Source: Pseudomonadota bacterium (GTDB lineage Bacteria > Pseudomonadota > Alphaproteobacteria > Rhizobiales > Xanthobacteraceae). From it: a DNA stretch of 33,220 nucleotides. The translations under genes and the position numbers were made by a program. The notes under the pieces were generated by a model. That model made no database searches and was not told the DNA's origin. It saw only the letters and a list, made by a program, of their open reading frames with translations. Location of the stretch: assembly GCA_023386635.1 (NCBI GenBank), contig JAEWJH010000083.1, positions 1 to 33,220 on the forward strand, given 5' to 3'. Shown in pieces: positions 9,875 to 16,559 of the stretch; positions within the stretch are counted from its first letter, which is position 1, and each line of letters opens with the position of its first letter.

Positions 9875-9922
9875 GGGCGTGATCGTTTCGGAAAACCGCT
9901 TCACACTTTCCGGATCACGCCC
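9875..9922. repeat. Interspersed palindromic element between convergent genes
   Basis: Perfect 10-bp arms GGGCGTGATC (9875-9884) and GATCACGCCC (9913-9922) enclose a second imperfect pairing (TCGGAAAAC and the CTTTCCGG side). Elements of this type, with a TGATC outer stem and CGGAAAACCG core, are dispersed in rhizobial genomes (from memory). It sits exactly between the converging DUF3126 and membrane-protein genes, its right arm touching the latter's stop codon, so it may end transcription from both sides even though no T-run is present. Confidence 0.65.
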
Positions 9923-10638
9923 TATTGCGGCGTCGGGGTGATCTTGGCGAACAGCCGGTCGATGCCGGCGAGCAACGCCGGCGTATCATTCAGCCACTCG
10001 CGCGGAAACCGTACCGTCACGTCGGCATCGCCAATCCGTCGCTCGGAGAGGCACAGGCCGGCATTGCCGACGCCGCGGCGCGAGCAGCGCGCCATGAAGG
10101 TGAGATCGTCATTCACGACCAGGTCTTCGCCCTGATAGGCGGTGCCGTCGCGGAACGCGCGTGCCGTCAGCCCGCCGGGCAACGTCGTCGTCATCTCGGA
10201 GAGATAGCGCGGATAAATCGTGCGCACCCGCTCCGACATCGGGAACGAGGTCTCGCCGCTGGCGATGGTGACGAAGATGCGCTCGTTCGGATTGATCGGG
10301 TTGTCCGCCGTGCCCTTGAGCGTCGGATCGGGCGGCAGCAGCGACGGCCACAGATAGGCGAGGTCGATGCGGTCGTAGACGCCGGGCGCGCGCTGCACCG
10401 GGCGGCGCACCGCGGCCGGTTCCACGTTGAAGTTGCTGCCGGCGATCACCACCGGCAACGCCGGCGCGTTCTGCGCCACTGGCTGGCTCGGCCAGCGTGG
10501 CCACAGCACATAGATGACGAACACCACGGCGCTCACGGTCACGCCGAGAAACACGATCATCGGCAGCAGCAGCGGGCTCAGGCGCTTGGCCTTGCGGCGC
10601 TGGCTGTGGTGGTGGCCGTGATAGGCGACGTGTGTCAT
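9922..10638 (-). CDS. Single-pass membrane-anchored protein of unknown function
   Basis: 238 residues. A His/Arg-rich cytoplasmic start (VAYHGHHHSQRRKAKR) is followed by one hydrophobic segment (about 21-46) and a ~190-residue periplasmic domain without a domain I can name; two cysteines in that domain (in RCSRRG and LCLSER) could form a disulfide. The positive-inside rule agrees with N-in/C-out topology. Alphaproteobacteria of this group carry similar uncharacterised proteins. It is transcribed toward the DUF3126 gene and its stop overlaps the palindromic element there. Confidence 0.75.
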   Translation of the reverse strand: MTHVAYHGHHHSQRRKAKRLSPLLLPMIVFLGVTVSAVVFVIYVLWPRWPSQPVAQNAPALPVVIAGSNFNVEPAAVRRPVQRAPGVYDRIDLAYLWPSLLPPDPTLKGTADNPINPNERIFVTIASGETSFPMSERVRTIYPRYLSEMTTTLPGGLTARAFRDGTAYQGEDLVVNDDLTFMARCSRRGVGNAGLCLSERRIGDADVTVRFPREWLNDTPALLAGIDRLFAKITPTPQ

Positions 10639-10713
10639 CGGTGCGGCTGCGCTCAGCGGAATCCGCGGGACGCTAGAGCCTGACCATTAACCGGCGCTTA
10701 ACGCTATTTTTGC

Positions 10714-10733
10714 GCGCCGGGTTCATCCGGCGC
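10714..10733. other. Intergenic hairpin GCGCCGG/CCGGCGC
   Basis: A perfect 7-bp inverted repeat (10714-10720 and 10727-10733, loop GTTCAT) in the 190-bp gap between the membrane protein start and the DUF305 gene stop. The T-run lies before it on the plus strand, so it is not a canonical terminator in either direction; it may weakly separate the two minus-strand genes. Confidence 0.35.
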
Positions 10734-10828
10734 TCGGCGGCTACCGTTTACACTCGTCCTGTGAAGCGTCCGGGGAGGCGACGGGCGGTCAAGGGCCGGC
10801 CGCCGCCCCCGGCAGGTTCTCGACTCAA

Positions 10829-11371
10829 TCAGCGCTGAACGGGAACGCCCGAGCCGGGTGCCCACGTCTGGCCGACCAGCTCGTCGCGACTTCCGGCCTC
10901 TCGCTTGTGGATGTCCGGAAACGAGTTCGCATTGATCTCGTATGTCGGCTCGCCACCCTGCGGAACTTTTGCGCCGTGGCGCGCAAGCCATCCCTGGAAT
11001 TGAGCGATCTCTTGCTGCTGCGCGATGATGATGGCTTCGGCGGCCTGCCGCGTCCACGGGTCTTTGGCGTGACGTAACGCAACCCGGGCCATGTCGATGG
11101 CGCCCTGATGATGCGGGATCATGTGCGTGTAAAAGTCCACGTCCGGGTCGCCCGTGAACGGCTTGTCCATATCGCGCATCATCTTTGCATGAGCGGCGTG
11201 GTATTCGCGCGTCGCGGTCGTGTAGCGTTTCGTGGCAGATGGTTTTTTGTTTTTCGCCGCGCTGACGGCACCATGACCGCTGTGGCCTCCATGTCCACCG
11301 TGTTGCGCGTACGCGGGCAAATTCAGGCACATTGCGACGGCGATCGCCGTGACCAGGGTAATCTTCTGCAT
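10829..11371 (-). CDS. Exported DUF305 protein, probable periplasmic copper binder
   Basis: 180 residues from ATG 11371: an in-frame upstream extension exists, but MQKITLVTAIAVAMCLNL begins a clear Sec signal peptide cleaved near AYA-QHGG (22/23). The mature start is His/Gly-rich (HGGHGGHSGHG), then comes a DUF305 domain (about 50-130) with the signature HMIPHHQGAIDMA (83-95) and further Met/His pairs (KMMRDMD). DUF305 proteins, including cyanobacterial CopM, bind copper in the periplasm. The C-terminal 50 residues have no named domain. The next gene upstream encodes an exported His/Cys-rich protein, so the two form a second likely metal-handling group 8 kb from the copper ATPase locus. Confidence 0.9.
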   Translation of the reverse strand: MQKITLVTAIAVAMCLNLPAYAQHGGHGGHSGHGAVSAAKNKKPSATKRYTTATREYHAAHAKMMRDMDKPFTGDPDVDFYTHMIPHHQGAIDMARVALRHAKDPWTRQAAEAIIIAQQQEIAQFQGWLARHGAKVPQGGEPTYEINANSFPDIHKREAGSRDELVGQTWAPGSGVPVQR

Positions 11372-11496
11372 ATCGTTTCTCTCAAGGCTTCGATTGTTGT
11401 TGGGTGAATGAACAAGAACCCGGCCGGCCATGGCGGGCGGCAAGGTCTCATTCCGGAATCGATGACGCGCCGCGGCTGATGCGGTGGCGCAAATCT

Positions 11497-11925
11497 TTAA
11501 GAAGCCTTGGGAATTCCGGGCTCTGTCGGTGCAGGCCGGCCGTGAAGCACCCTGCAACGCATCGAGACAATGCTCCGGCACGCGGTGACGGCCGCAATTG
11601 CGAGCCGCTGCGGCATCACGCCAGGCATGGTGCAGAAAACGCAGCAGGTTCTGCCGTTACCCTCTTGATGGTCGAGAGGGTGCGGGTGGGCGCATTGCTC
11701 GGCGCCGACGTCAACATGACTGTTCCCGCCGTTATCCGCAGCATGGACGATAGAAGCATCCGCAGCATGGACGATGGAAGCGTGGCCGGTTGCAGCATGG
11801 CCGGTTGCAGCATGGCGGGGAACCGCCGCTTCATGCCCGGCTTTCGTATGCGCAGTCGCGGTGCCGCCGACAGCGAGGCCTGCCACGATCAGCGCAATGA
11901 GCAAGGTGCGGAAAAGCCGTTCCAT
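11497..11925 (-). CDS. Exported His/Cys-rich protein with tandem repeats
   Basis: 142 residues: Sec-type signal peptide (1-25, ending TATA), then His-rich tandem repeats (about 38-64: ATGHA twice, ASIVHAAD twice), an acidic HPHPLDH segment, a TCCVFCTMPG cysteine cluster (94-102) and a basic C-terminus. No domain is recognised with confidence; the layout resembles small periplasmic copper-resistance proteins (CopL/DUF2946-like). It precedes the DUF305 gene on the same strand after 125 bp. The repeats are visible in the DNA at 11737-11814, so repeat number may vary between strains. Metal binding is inferred from composition and neighbour. Confidence 0.72.
   Translation of the reverse strand: MERLFRTLLIALIVAGLAVGGTATAHTKAGHEAAVPRHAATGHAATGHASIVHAADASIVHAADNGGNSHVDVGAEQCAHPHPLDHQEGNGRTCCVFCTMPGVMPQRLAIAAVTACRSIVSMRCRVLHGRPAPTEPGIPKAS
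11737..11814. repeat. In-frame tandem repeats inside the His-rich gene
   Basis: Two 24-bp units (11737-11760 and 11761-11784, three mismatches) are followed by two identical 15-bp units GCCGGTTGCAGCATG (11785-11799 and 11800-11814). Both units are multiples of three and encode His-containing repeats on the minus strand, so copy-number change would keep the reading frame. Confidence 0.9.
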
Positions 11926-12050
11926 CTTCTCCTTCTAGCTCCCGGTGGGTCGCCATGCCAAGCCGGGGCATTAACCCTCTCTTAAGCATGTTCTGGCGGC
12001 CGGGCCGGGCCTTTGCCAAACACAGGGCATCCAACCTGTGCGGCGTACCG

Positions 12051-12383
12051 ATGTCCCCGGAATCCCTCCAGTCGCTGTTGTCCCTCGCGCTCGGCTTTGC
12101 CGTCGCCGGCTGTTTCGCATCCGGTTACCAGTTGCTGACGCAACGTCCTGCGACCTTCGGGCTGCTGCAGCGCGGACCGTCCACCGCCGCCTTCGGCGCG
12201 CTGGCGCTCATCTATTTCGCGGCGCCGTTCATCATCATGCGCAATACGCTGCGTGGCCGGCGGATCGAGCGGCGCTCGTTCCAGATGACGTTCCTCGCCA
12301 CCTTGCTGGCCGGGCTGTGGAGCCTGATGTCCGGCACCGTGGTGGTGATGACGCTGCACGCGGTGGGCGTGCTCGCCGCCTGA
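12051..12383 (+). CDS. Small three-helix membrane protein, unnamed family
   Basis: 110 residues from ATG 12051 with three hydrophobic segments (about 6-24, 38-58 and 76-104). The loop between helices 2 and 3 is basic (RNTLRGRRIERR), suggesting it faces the cytoplasm. Similar short proteins occur in Bradyrhizobium and relatives without known function; a DUF6949 assignment comes to mind but is not certain. An earlier in-frame ATG (11955) would add an unlikely basic leader. It is 58 bp upstream of the gamma-carbonic anhydrase gene and may be co-transcribed with it. Confidence 0.72.
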   Translation: MSPESLQSLLSLALGFAVAGCFASGYQLLTQRPATFGLLQRGPSTAAFGALALIYFAAPFIIMRNTLRGRRIERRSFQMTFLATLLAGLWSLMSGTVVVMTLHAVGVLAA

Positions 12384-12441
12384 CGCTTTTCACCGCCGGC
12401 CAGTTGAGGCATGAAGAAGCGACCCTGAAGGATCGCATCGC

Positions 12442-12972
12442 ATGCCCATCTATTCGCTCTCCGGACAAGCGCCGGAATTTCCGGAACCCGGCCAATACTG
12501 GATCGCCGATACGGCGGTCCTGATCGGCCGCGTGCGGCTCAGGCGCGACGCCAGCATCTGGTTCGGAGCGGTGCTGCGCGGCGACAACGAATGGATCGAG
12601 ATCGGCGAGCGTTCGCAGGTGCAGGACAACGCCACGCTGCACACCGACCCAGGTTTCCCGATGGTGATCGGCAGCAACTGCGTGATCGGCCACAACGTGA
12701 TGCTGCATGGCTGCACGGTCGGCGACAATTCGCTGATCGGCATGAGCGCGACCGTGCTCAACGGCGCCAAGATCGGCAACAATTCGCTGGTCGGCGCCGG
12801 CGCGGTGGTGACCGAGGGCAAGAGTTTTCCCGACAATTCGCTGATCGTCGGCGCACCGGCACGGGTGATCCGCACTCTCGATGACAAGGCGGTGGCGCTT
12901 ATTCGCGGCGGCGCGGATATCTATGTGCGCCGCTCCAAGGACTATGCCGCCAATCTGAAACGAATCGACTGA
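12442..12972 (+). CDS. Gamma-carbonic anhydrase family protein (YrdA/PaaY-like)
   Basis: 176-residue left-handed beta-helix protein. The three zinc-ligand histidines are present as His67, His84 and His89, the last two spaced as in archaeal Cam (His117/His122), and the RGDNEWIEIG and QDNATLH blocks are typical. As in other YrdA-type proteins, the acidic proton-shuttle loop of Cam is missing, so carbonic anhydrase activity is uncertain and thioesterase or other roles have been suggested for relatives. ATG 12442 is preceded by GAAGGATCGC. The DUF3551 gene starts 10 bases after its stop. Confidence 0.9.
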   Translation: MPIYSLSGQAPEFPEPGQYWIADTAVLIGRVRLRRDASIWFGAVLRGDNEWIEIGERSQVQDNATLHTDPGFPMVIGSNCVIGHNVMLHGCTVGDNSLIGMSATVLNGAKIGNNSLVGAGAVVTEGKSFPDNSLIVGAPARVIRTLDDKAVALIRGGADIYVRRSKDYAANLKRID

Positions 12973-12982
12973 GAGCCGGATC

Positions 12983-13264
12983 ATGCGCGCGATTGTTTCG
13001 TCTATTCTCTCTGCTGCGGCGACTGTCGGAATTTTGCTGTGGGCATCCGCGCCGGCCTCAGCTGCGTCCGATCCTTATCGCTGGTGCGCGCAATATGGCC
13101 GGGACGGCGGACGCAATTGCGGCTTCATCACGCTGCAGCAATGCCTCGATACGATCAGCGGTGTCGGTGGCGGATGTGAGCGTAACACGTTTTACACAGG
13201 ATCTGACCGCACCGTGGTCGAGCCGTCTCGTCGCAAAAACAAGCGATCGAAGCGCGCTCGCTGA
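12983..13264 (+). CDS. Exported DUF3551 protein
   Basis: 93 residues: signal peptide (about 1-28, ending ASA-ASD), then a small Cys-containing domain with WCAQYG, NCGFITLQQCLDTISGVGG and CERN, the hallmark of DUF3551, and a basic tail (RRKNKRSKRAR). The four cysteines probably form two disulfides in the periplasm. The family is abundant, in many paralogues, in Bradyrhizobium-like genomes and has no known function. It starts 10 bp after the gamma-carbonic anhydrase gene; a short hairpin with TTTT follows its stop. Confidence 0.85.
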   Translation: MRAIVSSILSAAATVGILLWASAPASAASDPYRWCAQYGRDGGRNCGFITLQQCLDTISGVGGGCERNTFYTGSDRTVVEPSRRKNKRSKRAR

Positions 13265-13268
13265 ACAT

Positions 13269-13290
13269 CGGTTCAAACAGGAACCGTTTT
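13269..13290 (+). terminator. Weak intrinsic terminator after the DUF3551 gene
   Basis: CGGTTC-AAACAG-GAACCG is a 6-bp perfect stem followed by TTTT, starting five bases after the DUF3551 stop codon. Short stem and T-run suggest partial termination. Confidence 0.5.
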
Positions 13291-13382
13291 CAAAAAAATT
13301 CGATAGCGAGTGTCGTTTTGACGGAACGCTCCTGCACCTGATCCGTTCTTAAGCGATCGAGCGGGGTACAGAGGAGCGAACG

Positions 13383-13772
13383 ATGAAGACACGTCTTTTC
13401 CTGTCGGTTGCGGCGGCGGCGATCATGGCGCCCGCGGTGTGTTTCGCGCAGGCCTCGACCGCGACGGGTGCGGTGGGCGGCGCGGCTGTTGGTGCCGTCG
13501 TCGGCGGTCCGGTTGGTGCTGTCGTCGGTGGAACGGTCGGCGCGGCGGTCGGCGCGGCGAGTGAGCCCCCGGCCGAGGTGCGGACCTATGTGATGGAAGA
13601 AAAGGTACCGTCGGTTGCGGTGCAGGAGCGCATCGTGGTTGGCGAGCCGCTGCCGCGGACGGTCACGATCCATCGCATTCCGAAGCATGACGAATATTCC
13701 TACGCGGTGGTCAACAACCGCCGCGTGATCGTCGAGCCGTCGACGCGCAAAGTGATCAAGGTCTACGAATAA
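13383..13772 (+). CDS. Exported glycine-zipper / DUF1236 protein
   Basis: 129 residues: signal peptide (1-22, cleavage near CFA-QAS), a Gly/Ala/Val zipper (about 28-59, repeating GAVVGG and GAAVG) likely to insert into or associate with a membrane, and a C-terminal DUF1236 domain (about 75-129) with IVVGEPLPRTVTIHRIP and VEPSTRKVIKVYE. DUF1236 proteins are common in rhizobia, often several per genome, with unknown function. ATG 13383 has GAGGAGCG upstream. A strong terminator follows, so the transcript likely ends here. Confidence 0.88.
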   Translation: MKTRLFLSVAAAAIMAPAVCFAQASTATGAVGGAAVGAVVGGPVGAVVGGTVGAAVGAASEPPAEVRTYVMEEKVPSVAVQERIVVGEPLPRTVTIHRIPKHDEYSYAVVNNRRVIVEPSTRKVIKVYE

Positions 13773-13797
13773 AATCGTCCCCTTGATCGTCGAAAAG

Positions 13798-13826
13798 GCC
13801 CGCGGTGAAAGCCGCGGGCCTTTTTA
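13798..13826 (+). terminator. Intrinsic terminator of the DUF1236 gene
   Basis: GGCCCGCGG (13798-13806), loop TGAAAG, CCGCGGGCC (13813-13821), then TTTTT. The 9-bp GC-rich stem with T-run is a textbook intrinsic terminator 25 bases after the stop; AAAA to its left also gives weak reverse activity. Confidence 0.9.
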
Positions 13827-13902
13827 CGTGGGCAATATTTTAGCCGAGACCAGGAACGCGTGCAGCTAACTGCACGTTAATACCGGGCAAGGGAGGCTGG
13901 TC

Positions 13903-14274
13903 GTGCCTGTATTCCGTTACTTTGTCGTGGTCGGCGCCCTCTTGTTATCAGGGCTTTATATCCTTGCTGACCGGGTTTCGCCCCCACCGCTGCCTTCGTA
14001 TTTCGGGCAGACCGCAGAAATGCCGAAGCCTTATCATGAATCCCGCGAGTTCGCCGCACGTCGGTCTGCGCCGTTATCTGAAACCACTGCGCTTCGCCCA
14101 TCGTCGGTTGAAGGAGCGGTAGCGAAAGAGAGCCCGGCGACTGCTAGCAAGCCGGACAAACTCAAGACAACGGCACGTCACATCCCGCGGAAAAATTCTG
14201 CCGCGCGCGTGCATCAAGCCGGCCGTGTGCGCACTGTCAGCAGCGACATGATGGTGACGATCCGCTCTGAATAG
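13903..14274 (+). CDS. Small membrane-anchored protein of unknown function
   Basis: 123 residues from GTG 13903, with GGGAGG ideally placed upstream. One N-terminal hydrophobic segment (about 7-24) looks like an uncleaved anchor, followed by a low-complexity Ser/Thr/Lys/Arg-rich periplasmic tail without a recognised domain. Codon use and local GC (about 57%) are lower than in neighbouring genes. The family is not recognised; similar short anchored proteins occur in Bradyrhizobium. Confidence 0.6.
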   Translation: MPVFRYFVVVGALLLSGLYILADRVSPPPLPSYFGQTAEMPKPYHESREFAARRSAPLSETTALRPSSVEGAVAKESPATASKPDKLKTTARHIPRKNSAARVHQAGRVRTVSSDMMVTIRSE

Positions 14275-14332
14275 AAGGAACGGTTTGCACGCTTATGAGT
14301 TTTTTAATTGTTGTAAACGTGGGAGATTGAAC

Positions 14333-14413
14333 ATGCCGGTACTTTTGCTTTGGGTTGGTATTCCCGTGATTTTGCTCGGCGGCGGCTACGCGCTGGTGCA
14401 TTTCGTTCACTGA
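14333..14413 (+). CDS. 26-residue single-helix membrane peptide
   Basis: ATG 14333 to TGA 14413 encodes 26 residues: a start MPVL, one hydrophobic helix (about 4-23, with GIP and GGGY) and an HFVH end. GGGAG lies seven bases before the ATG and a strong intrinsic terminator begins 34 bases after the stop, so the gene is bracketed like a real short transcription unit. Function unknown; it could modulate a membrane protein or respond to envelope stress. Evidence is composition plus expression signals. Confidence 0.65.
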   Translation: MPVLLLWVGIPVILLGGGYALVHFVH

Positions 14414-14447
14414 TCACGGCAGTCACGTGCCGATGTTACGAGAAGAA

Positions 14448-14478
14448 AACAGCTCCGTTTTTCGGAGCTGTTTTTTTT
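14448..14478 (+). terminator. Strong intrinsic terminator after the small peptide gene
   Basis: AACAGCTCCG (14448-14457), loop TTTTT, CGGAGCTGTT (14463-14472), continuing in a run of T to 14478. A-rich sequence on the left (GAAGAAAA) makes it potentially bidirectional. Confidence 0.93.
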
Positions 14479-14505
14479 GTTCGAGAAGATGTGGCTGGCA
14501 TGCCG

Positions 14506-14550
14506 AAAAAGAAGAAGGGCCGCATCCATTCTGGAGGCAGCCCTTCTTCC
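14506..14550 (-). terminator. Probable intrinsic terminator for the transglutaminase gene
   Basis: On the minus strand AAGAAGGGC (14548-14540) pairs with GCCCTTCTT (14520-14512), followed by CTTTTTC. The 19-base loop is long, but stem plus T-run lie downstream of the minus-strand protease gene and face the opposite terminator at 14448-14478. Confidence 0.6.
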
Positions 14551-14568
14551 CGCTCACAGAAACAGGGT

Positions 14569-14598
14569 GCGGCCGACCCGTGGGGGCAGGTCGGCCGC
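14569..14598. other. Perfect 10-bp hairpin in the protease 3' region
   Basis: GCGGCCGACC (14569-14578) and GGTCGGCCGC (14589-14598) with a 10-base loop. No T-run on either side. It lies between the protease stop codon (14661) and its probable terminator, next to a G-quadruplex motif, so the 3' untranslated region is unusually structured. Confidence 0.7.
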
Positions 14599-14611
14599 AG
14601 CGAACCCGGTC

Positions 14612-14630
14612 GGGGGACGGGGAGGGTGGG
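14612..14630 (+). other. G-quadruplex motif
   Basis: Four G-tracts on the plus strand: GGGGG, GGGG, GGG, GGG, separated by loops AC, A and T. Loops of one or two bases predict a stable parallel quadruplex in single-stranded DNA. The mRNA of the adjacent protease gene carries the C-rich complement, so any effect would be on DNA or on an antisense transcript. Confidence 0.75.
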
Positions 14631-14660
14631 ACGTGACCGGGGCCGCTTAACCGTTGGAGA

Positions 14661-15308
14661 TCAGCGCGCCGAAGCCGAGGCTGTCGCCGGCGTGGTGCGC
14701 TGCGGCTCGCCAAGCGCGACCCAGAGGTTCTGATCGGTCTGCGACTGCCGCTTGACGAAGCGGTAGGGCGTGTCCGACCACAACTTGACGTCCGCGCTCT
14801 GGTTATCGAGCACGAATTCTCCCTTGTTCGTTTTCACCGTCAGCACCGCGTGGCCGTCGCCACTGGCTTCGCGCACGACCGTGATCAGCAAGGCTTCCCG
14901 CGGCCATCCGGCGCGGATCAGCATGCGGCGCTTGAGCAGCACATAGTCCTCGCAATCGCCTTTCCCGTCGTCCGGGAAATTCCAGCGCTCGACCACGCCC
15001 CAGTGCTCGATGTCGGTCACCGGTTTCACCTGCTCGTTGACCCAGGTGTTGACCTGAACGAGATCGGTCCAGGCTTTCGGCGAGAGCACCACGTCGCGCG
15101 GGGCGCCTGGTTTGGCGGTGCATTCGGATTTGTATTCGACGCAGAATTCGATCCAGCCGATCGGCGCGCGCGCCGCGTCTCCCAACGACGCGAACAACGG
15201 CTTCGATCCGGCGGCGCTCGCGGCGGTGGCCCCGAACAGGGCGGCGGTCACCGCGGTGGCTGTTGCGACGCGCAGCAGCGCTGCGCGCATTTTTGTTTGA
15301 CGTCCCAT
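14661..15308 (-). CDS. Periplasmic transglutaminase-like cysteine protease (BTLCP, LapG-like)
   Basis: 215 residues (ATG 15308; Met7 also possible). Signal peptide about 1-33 (cleavage near ASA-AGS). The PF06035 domain carries a Cys119-His153-Asp168 triad in KGDCEDYVLLKR, DGHAVL and VLDNQ. Asp118 and Glu120 flank the cysteine as in the calcium site of LapG, the protease that releases the LapA adhesin under c-di-GMP control. No LapD or LapA gene is visible here, so the substrate is unknown; many alphaproteobacteria have several such proteases. It lies in tandem with a PilZ and a PAS gene on the same strand but with ~300-bp gaps, so they are neighbours rather than an evident operon. Confidence 0.9.
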   Translation of the reverse strand: MGRQTKMRAALLRVATATAVTAALFGATAASAAGSKPLFASLGDAARAPIGWIEFCVEYKSECTAKPGAPRDVVLSPKAWTDLVQVNTWVNEQVKPVTDIEHWGVVERWNFPDDGKGDCEDYVLLKRRMLIRAGWPREALLITVVREASGDGHAVLTVKTNKGEFVLDNQSADVKLWSDTPYRFVKRQSQTDQNLWVALGEPQRTTPATASASAR

Positions 15309-15621
15309 TGCTGTCCCCTTGCGTCCTCAGCAAGGGCGACAATCGCAGGAGCAATTTGCGGTGCGGCTAAGTTGGGAAGGTGTATTTGAGTAGTATCAAA
15401 GTAAAACGTAACGCGAATGCTGCTCAATACTGGCGATAAATTGCCTAAAATGCCAAATGATAAAATTTGAATCGATTTTTATTTTTAACTCGACTTGTGC
15501 TGTGCTGGCAGGCTTTCGGGCACGGGTTCGCACGCGCGATTAACCTGCGCGGCGCCTCTTGTCAGGCGCGCGGCGGGCGGGGCGAATGTGGAAAGACAGT
15601 GCGGAGGGAGCGTTGCGCCGT
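15309..15621. other. Gene-free 313-bp stretch with AT-rich core
   Basis: No supportable ORF. The centre (about 15395-15500) is markedly AT-rich for this genome, with runs of A and T, and probably holds the promoter of the minus-strand protease. The right part contains a GC-rich pairing, GCGCC (near 15552) with GGCGC (near 15565), just after the PilZ gene stop, which could end that transcript; no T-run follows. Confidence 0.5.
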
Positions 15622-16245
15622 TTACTCGGCGGTGACGCTATCTTCGAGGAAGTCGAGATGCTGCAGGCGGCTGAACTCGATCGCCAGGCCATCCTCGATG
15701 TGGCGGACCACCCGGCCGGGGACCCGGCCGATGGTGACCGGGGAATTGACCTCCGGCCGCAGGTCGTGCGGCAGCGCGACGGCGCAGCCGGATTCGGAAA
15801 TGTCGATGATCCGGCACGGCACGACGATGCCGTTCGGCAGGGTCAGCCGGCCGGACTGCTTGCGCGGCACGATACGGCCGTGGCGGCGGTCTTCCGGCAG
15901 GTTGAGAATGTCGCGGTTGGCGAGCCAGGTGAGCTGGGCGGCGAGTTTGTCGCGCTTGCGCGGGGTCGCCGACACCGTCATGGCGAAGCCATTGTCGATC
16001 ATGCGCACGATCAGGCCTTCGAGCCGGCCGAGATGATCGACATAGGCGATGACGCGCTCGCCCGGCGCGCCGATCACCGGCGCGGCCATGGCGATGCCGC
16101 CCGGCGACATATTGACGACCTGGCACGGATATTCGCGGCGGTCGGACAGCATATAGCGGCCGAGCAGCGAGACCTTCACACGCTGAAAGCGCCGGCGCTC
16201 CTGCGCCAGCGGGGGCGGTCTCAGCCGAACTTGTGCCAACGTCAT
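15622..16245 (-). CDS. Tandem PilZ-domain c-di-GMP receptor
   Basis: 207 residues with two PilZ units. Unit 1 (about 16-95) has Arg18-xxx-Arg22 and NxSxxG (Asn45, Ser47, Gly50); unit 2 (about 120-195) has Arg124-xxx-Arg128 and DxSxxG (Asp148, Ser150, Gly153). Both complete the consensus for c-di-GMP binding, so the protein should bind two ligands or dimers. There is no enzyme or membrane domain, so it acts as a soluble adaptor. It lies between a LapG-like protease and a PAS_5 gene on the same strand. The output is unknown; motility or polysaccharide control is typical of the family. Confidence 0.9.
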   Translation of the reverse strand: MTLAQVRLRPPPLAQERRRFQRVKVSLLGRYMLSDRREYPCQVVNMSPGGIAMAAPVIGAPGERVIAYVDHLGRLEGLIVRMIDNGFAMTVSATPRKRDKLAAQLTWLANRDILNLPEDRRHGRIVPRKQSGRLTLPNGIVVPCRIIDISESGCAVALPHDLRPEVNSPVTIGRVPGRVVRHIEDGLAIEFSRLQHLDFLEDSVTAE

Positions 16246-16559
16246 GATGAACGGTGGACCCGTTTGTAGAACATGTCCGGCGACCCTAGGCAGGCAGCGT
16301 TAACGCACCGTTACTTTAAAGGCTCGTTAAGGCACCGAACCCTTGCCGGATGTTTTGCTGTGCACGGTCCTGCTGTTGGGCGTCGGCGGAAAAAGGCGAA
16401 CGGCGACTGCGGGCGGCGTGAATGCGCCGGATCAGGAAGGTTGGAGATTTCGCGCGATCGGTCCCGCGATCAGCCCATGGCGCGGGGATGGGTGCCCTGG
16501 GTACGCGGTTCAAGTGCGGCGGAATCTCTGCGCCGCACCTGATCTTTTTGCAGCGGCCG
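16246..16559. other. Gene-free 314-bp stretch between PilZ and PAS genes
   Basis: No credible ORF. The left end, with GTTAACG and TTTAAAG, probably contains the PilZ promoter (minus strand). Near the right end GTGCGGCG (16514-16521) and CGCCGCAC (16531-16538) form an 8-bp hairpin followed on the plus strand by CTGATCTTTTTG, a terminator-like arrangement 22 bases beyond the PAS gene stop. On the minus strand, the direction of the PAS gene, the T-run is missing. Confidence 0.45.

Noticed and set aside
11404..11985. Plus-strand frame over the His-rich gene with repeated SMDDRSIRSMDD-type motifs
   Set aside because: The minus-strand reading has a signal peptide and ligand-rich repeats; the plus-strand repeats are a by-product of the DNA repeats.
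13318..13347. TTGACG as a promoter for the DUF1236 gene
   Set aside because: No acceptable -10 hexamer at 16-18 bp spacing.
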